Made by a program: the position numbers and the translations under genes. Source: JAGPUQ01 sp036677085 (GTDB taxonomy: Bacteria; Pseudomonadota; Gammaproteobacteria; Pseudomonadales; Porticoccaceae). From it: 6,221 nucleotides of DNA. The DNA is taken from contig JAKFFI010000056.1 in NCBI GenBank assembly GCA_036677085.1, positions 1-6,221 of the forward strand, in the 5' to 3' direction. Below the pieces are notes generated by a model. That model had not been told where the DNA came from and ran no database searches. It saw only the letters and a list, made by a program, of their open reading frames with translations. Below, in pieces: positions 6,118 through 6,221 of the stretch. Position 1 is the first letter of the stretch; every line of letters starts with the position of its first letter.

Positions 6118-6221
6118 TTGGCGCCGATGCCCCGTGCTTGCGGGCCAGGCGGCCGAGGTGCACGCGGCCTATGAAGGCTTCAAGGCCTCGGTGGCGGGCA
6201 AGGAATTCGTGGCGACATCCA
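6101..6221 (+). other. Open frame running off the window edge, unassigned
   Basis: After a stop at 6098-6100 a plus-strand frame stays open to the end. From a possible GTG at 6134 it reads LAGQAAEVHAAYEGFKASVAG and on through KEFVATS. Its third codon positions are about 83% G or C by hand count, as expected of coding DNA here. A minus-strand frame ending at 6107 (reading ...LGRLARKHGASAPTGT) is also open but has lower third-position GC (about 71%). I recognise neither product. The plus reading is slightly favoured, but there is no clear ribosome site for the GTG. Confidence 0.25.

Overview
The window comes from a high-GC bacterium. The end of the urocanase gene and the other protein sequences look like a gammaproteobacterium, probably of the Xanthomonadaceae/Lysobacter kind. 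That placement is inferred from protein style and base composition only. I see no tRNA, rRNA, CRISPR array, transposase or integrase.

Layout: (1) Positions 2-529 are the last 175 codons of hutU (urocanate hydratase), a core histidine-catabolism gene that runs in from the left. (2) Convergent to it, on the minus strand, is a two-gene operon read from 1527 down to 547. Its first gene encodes a helix-turn-helix protein with an unassigned C-terminal domain. Its second encodes a small membrane protein carrying two CxxC pairs. A good promoter with an exact TTGACA box lies in front of it. (3) Divergent from that operon is a ParDE-type toxin-antitoxin pair (1660-2231), whose genes overlap by 4 nt. 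(4) A large single-chain restriction-modification enzyme follows (2315-5605, 1096 aa). It has a PD-(D/E)XK nuclease, an N6-adenine methyltransferase and a C-terminal specificity region resembling that of type ISP enzymes, but no helicase. (5) A 104-aa orphan protein at 5709-6023 looks like one domain of a DNA sliding clamp. (6) The last 198 bases hold a short GC-rich repeat, an imperfect hairpin and an open frame running off the edge; I cannot assign a gene there.

Taken together, an accessory cluster (regulator, membrane protein, toxin-antitoxin, solitary restriction-modification enzyme, clamp-like protein) sits directly after a metabolic gene. This is the usual look of a small defence island. 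The restriction enzyme is recognisable and its motifs are intact. The most unusual items are the single-domain clamp-like protein beside it and the HTH protein with an unassigned domain. No sequence shows that these genes act together; that remains inference from proximity. GC content supports a mosaic origin: hand counts give about 72-78% in the methyltransferase core, but 57-62% in the putative target-recognition segment (4501-4860) and about 58% in the clamp-like gene.
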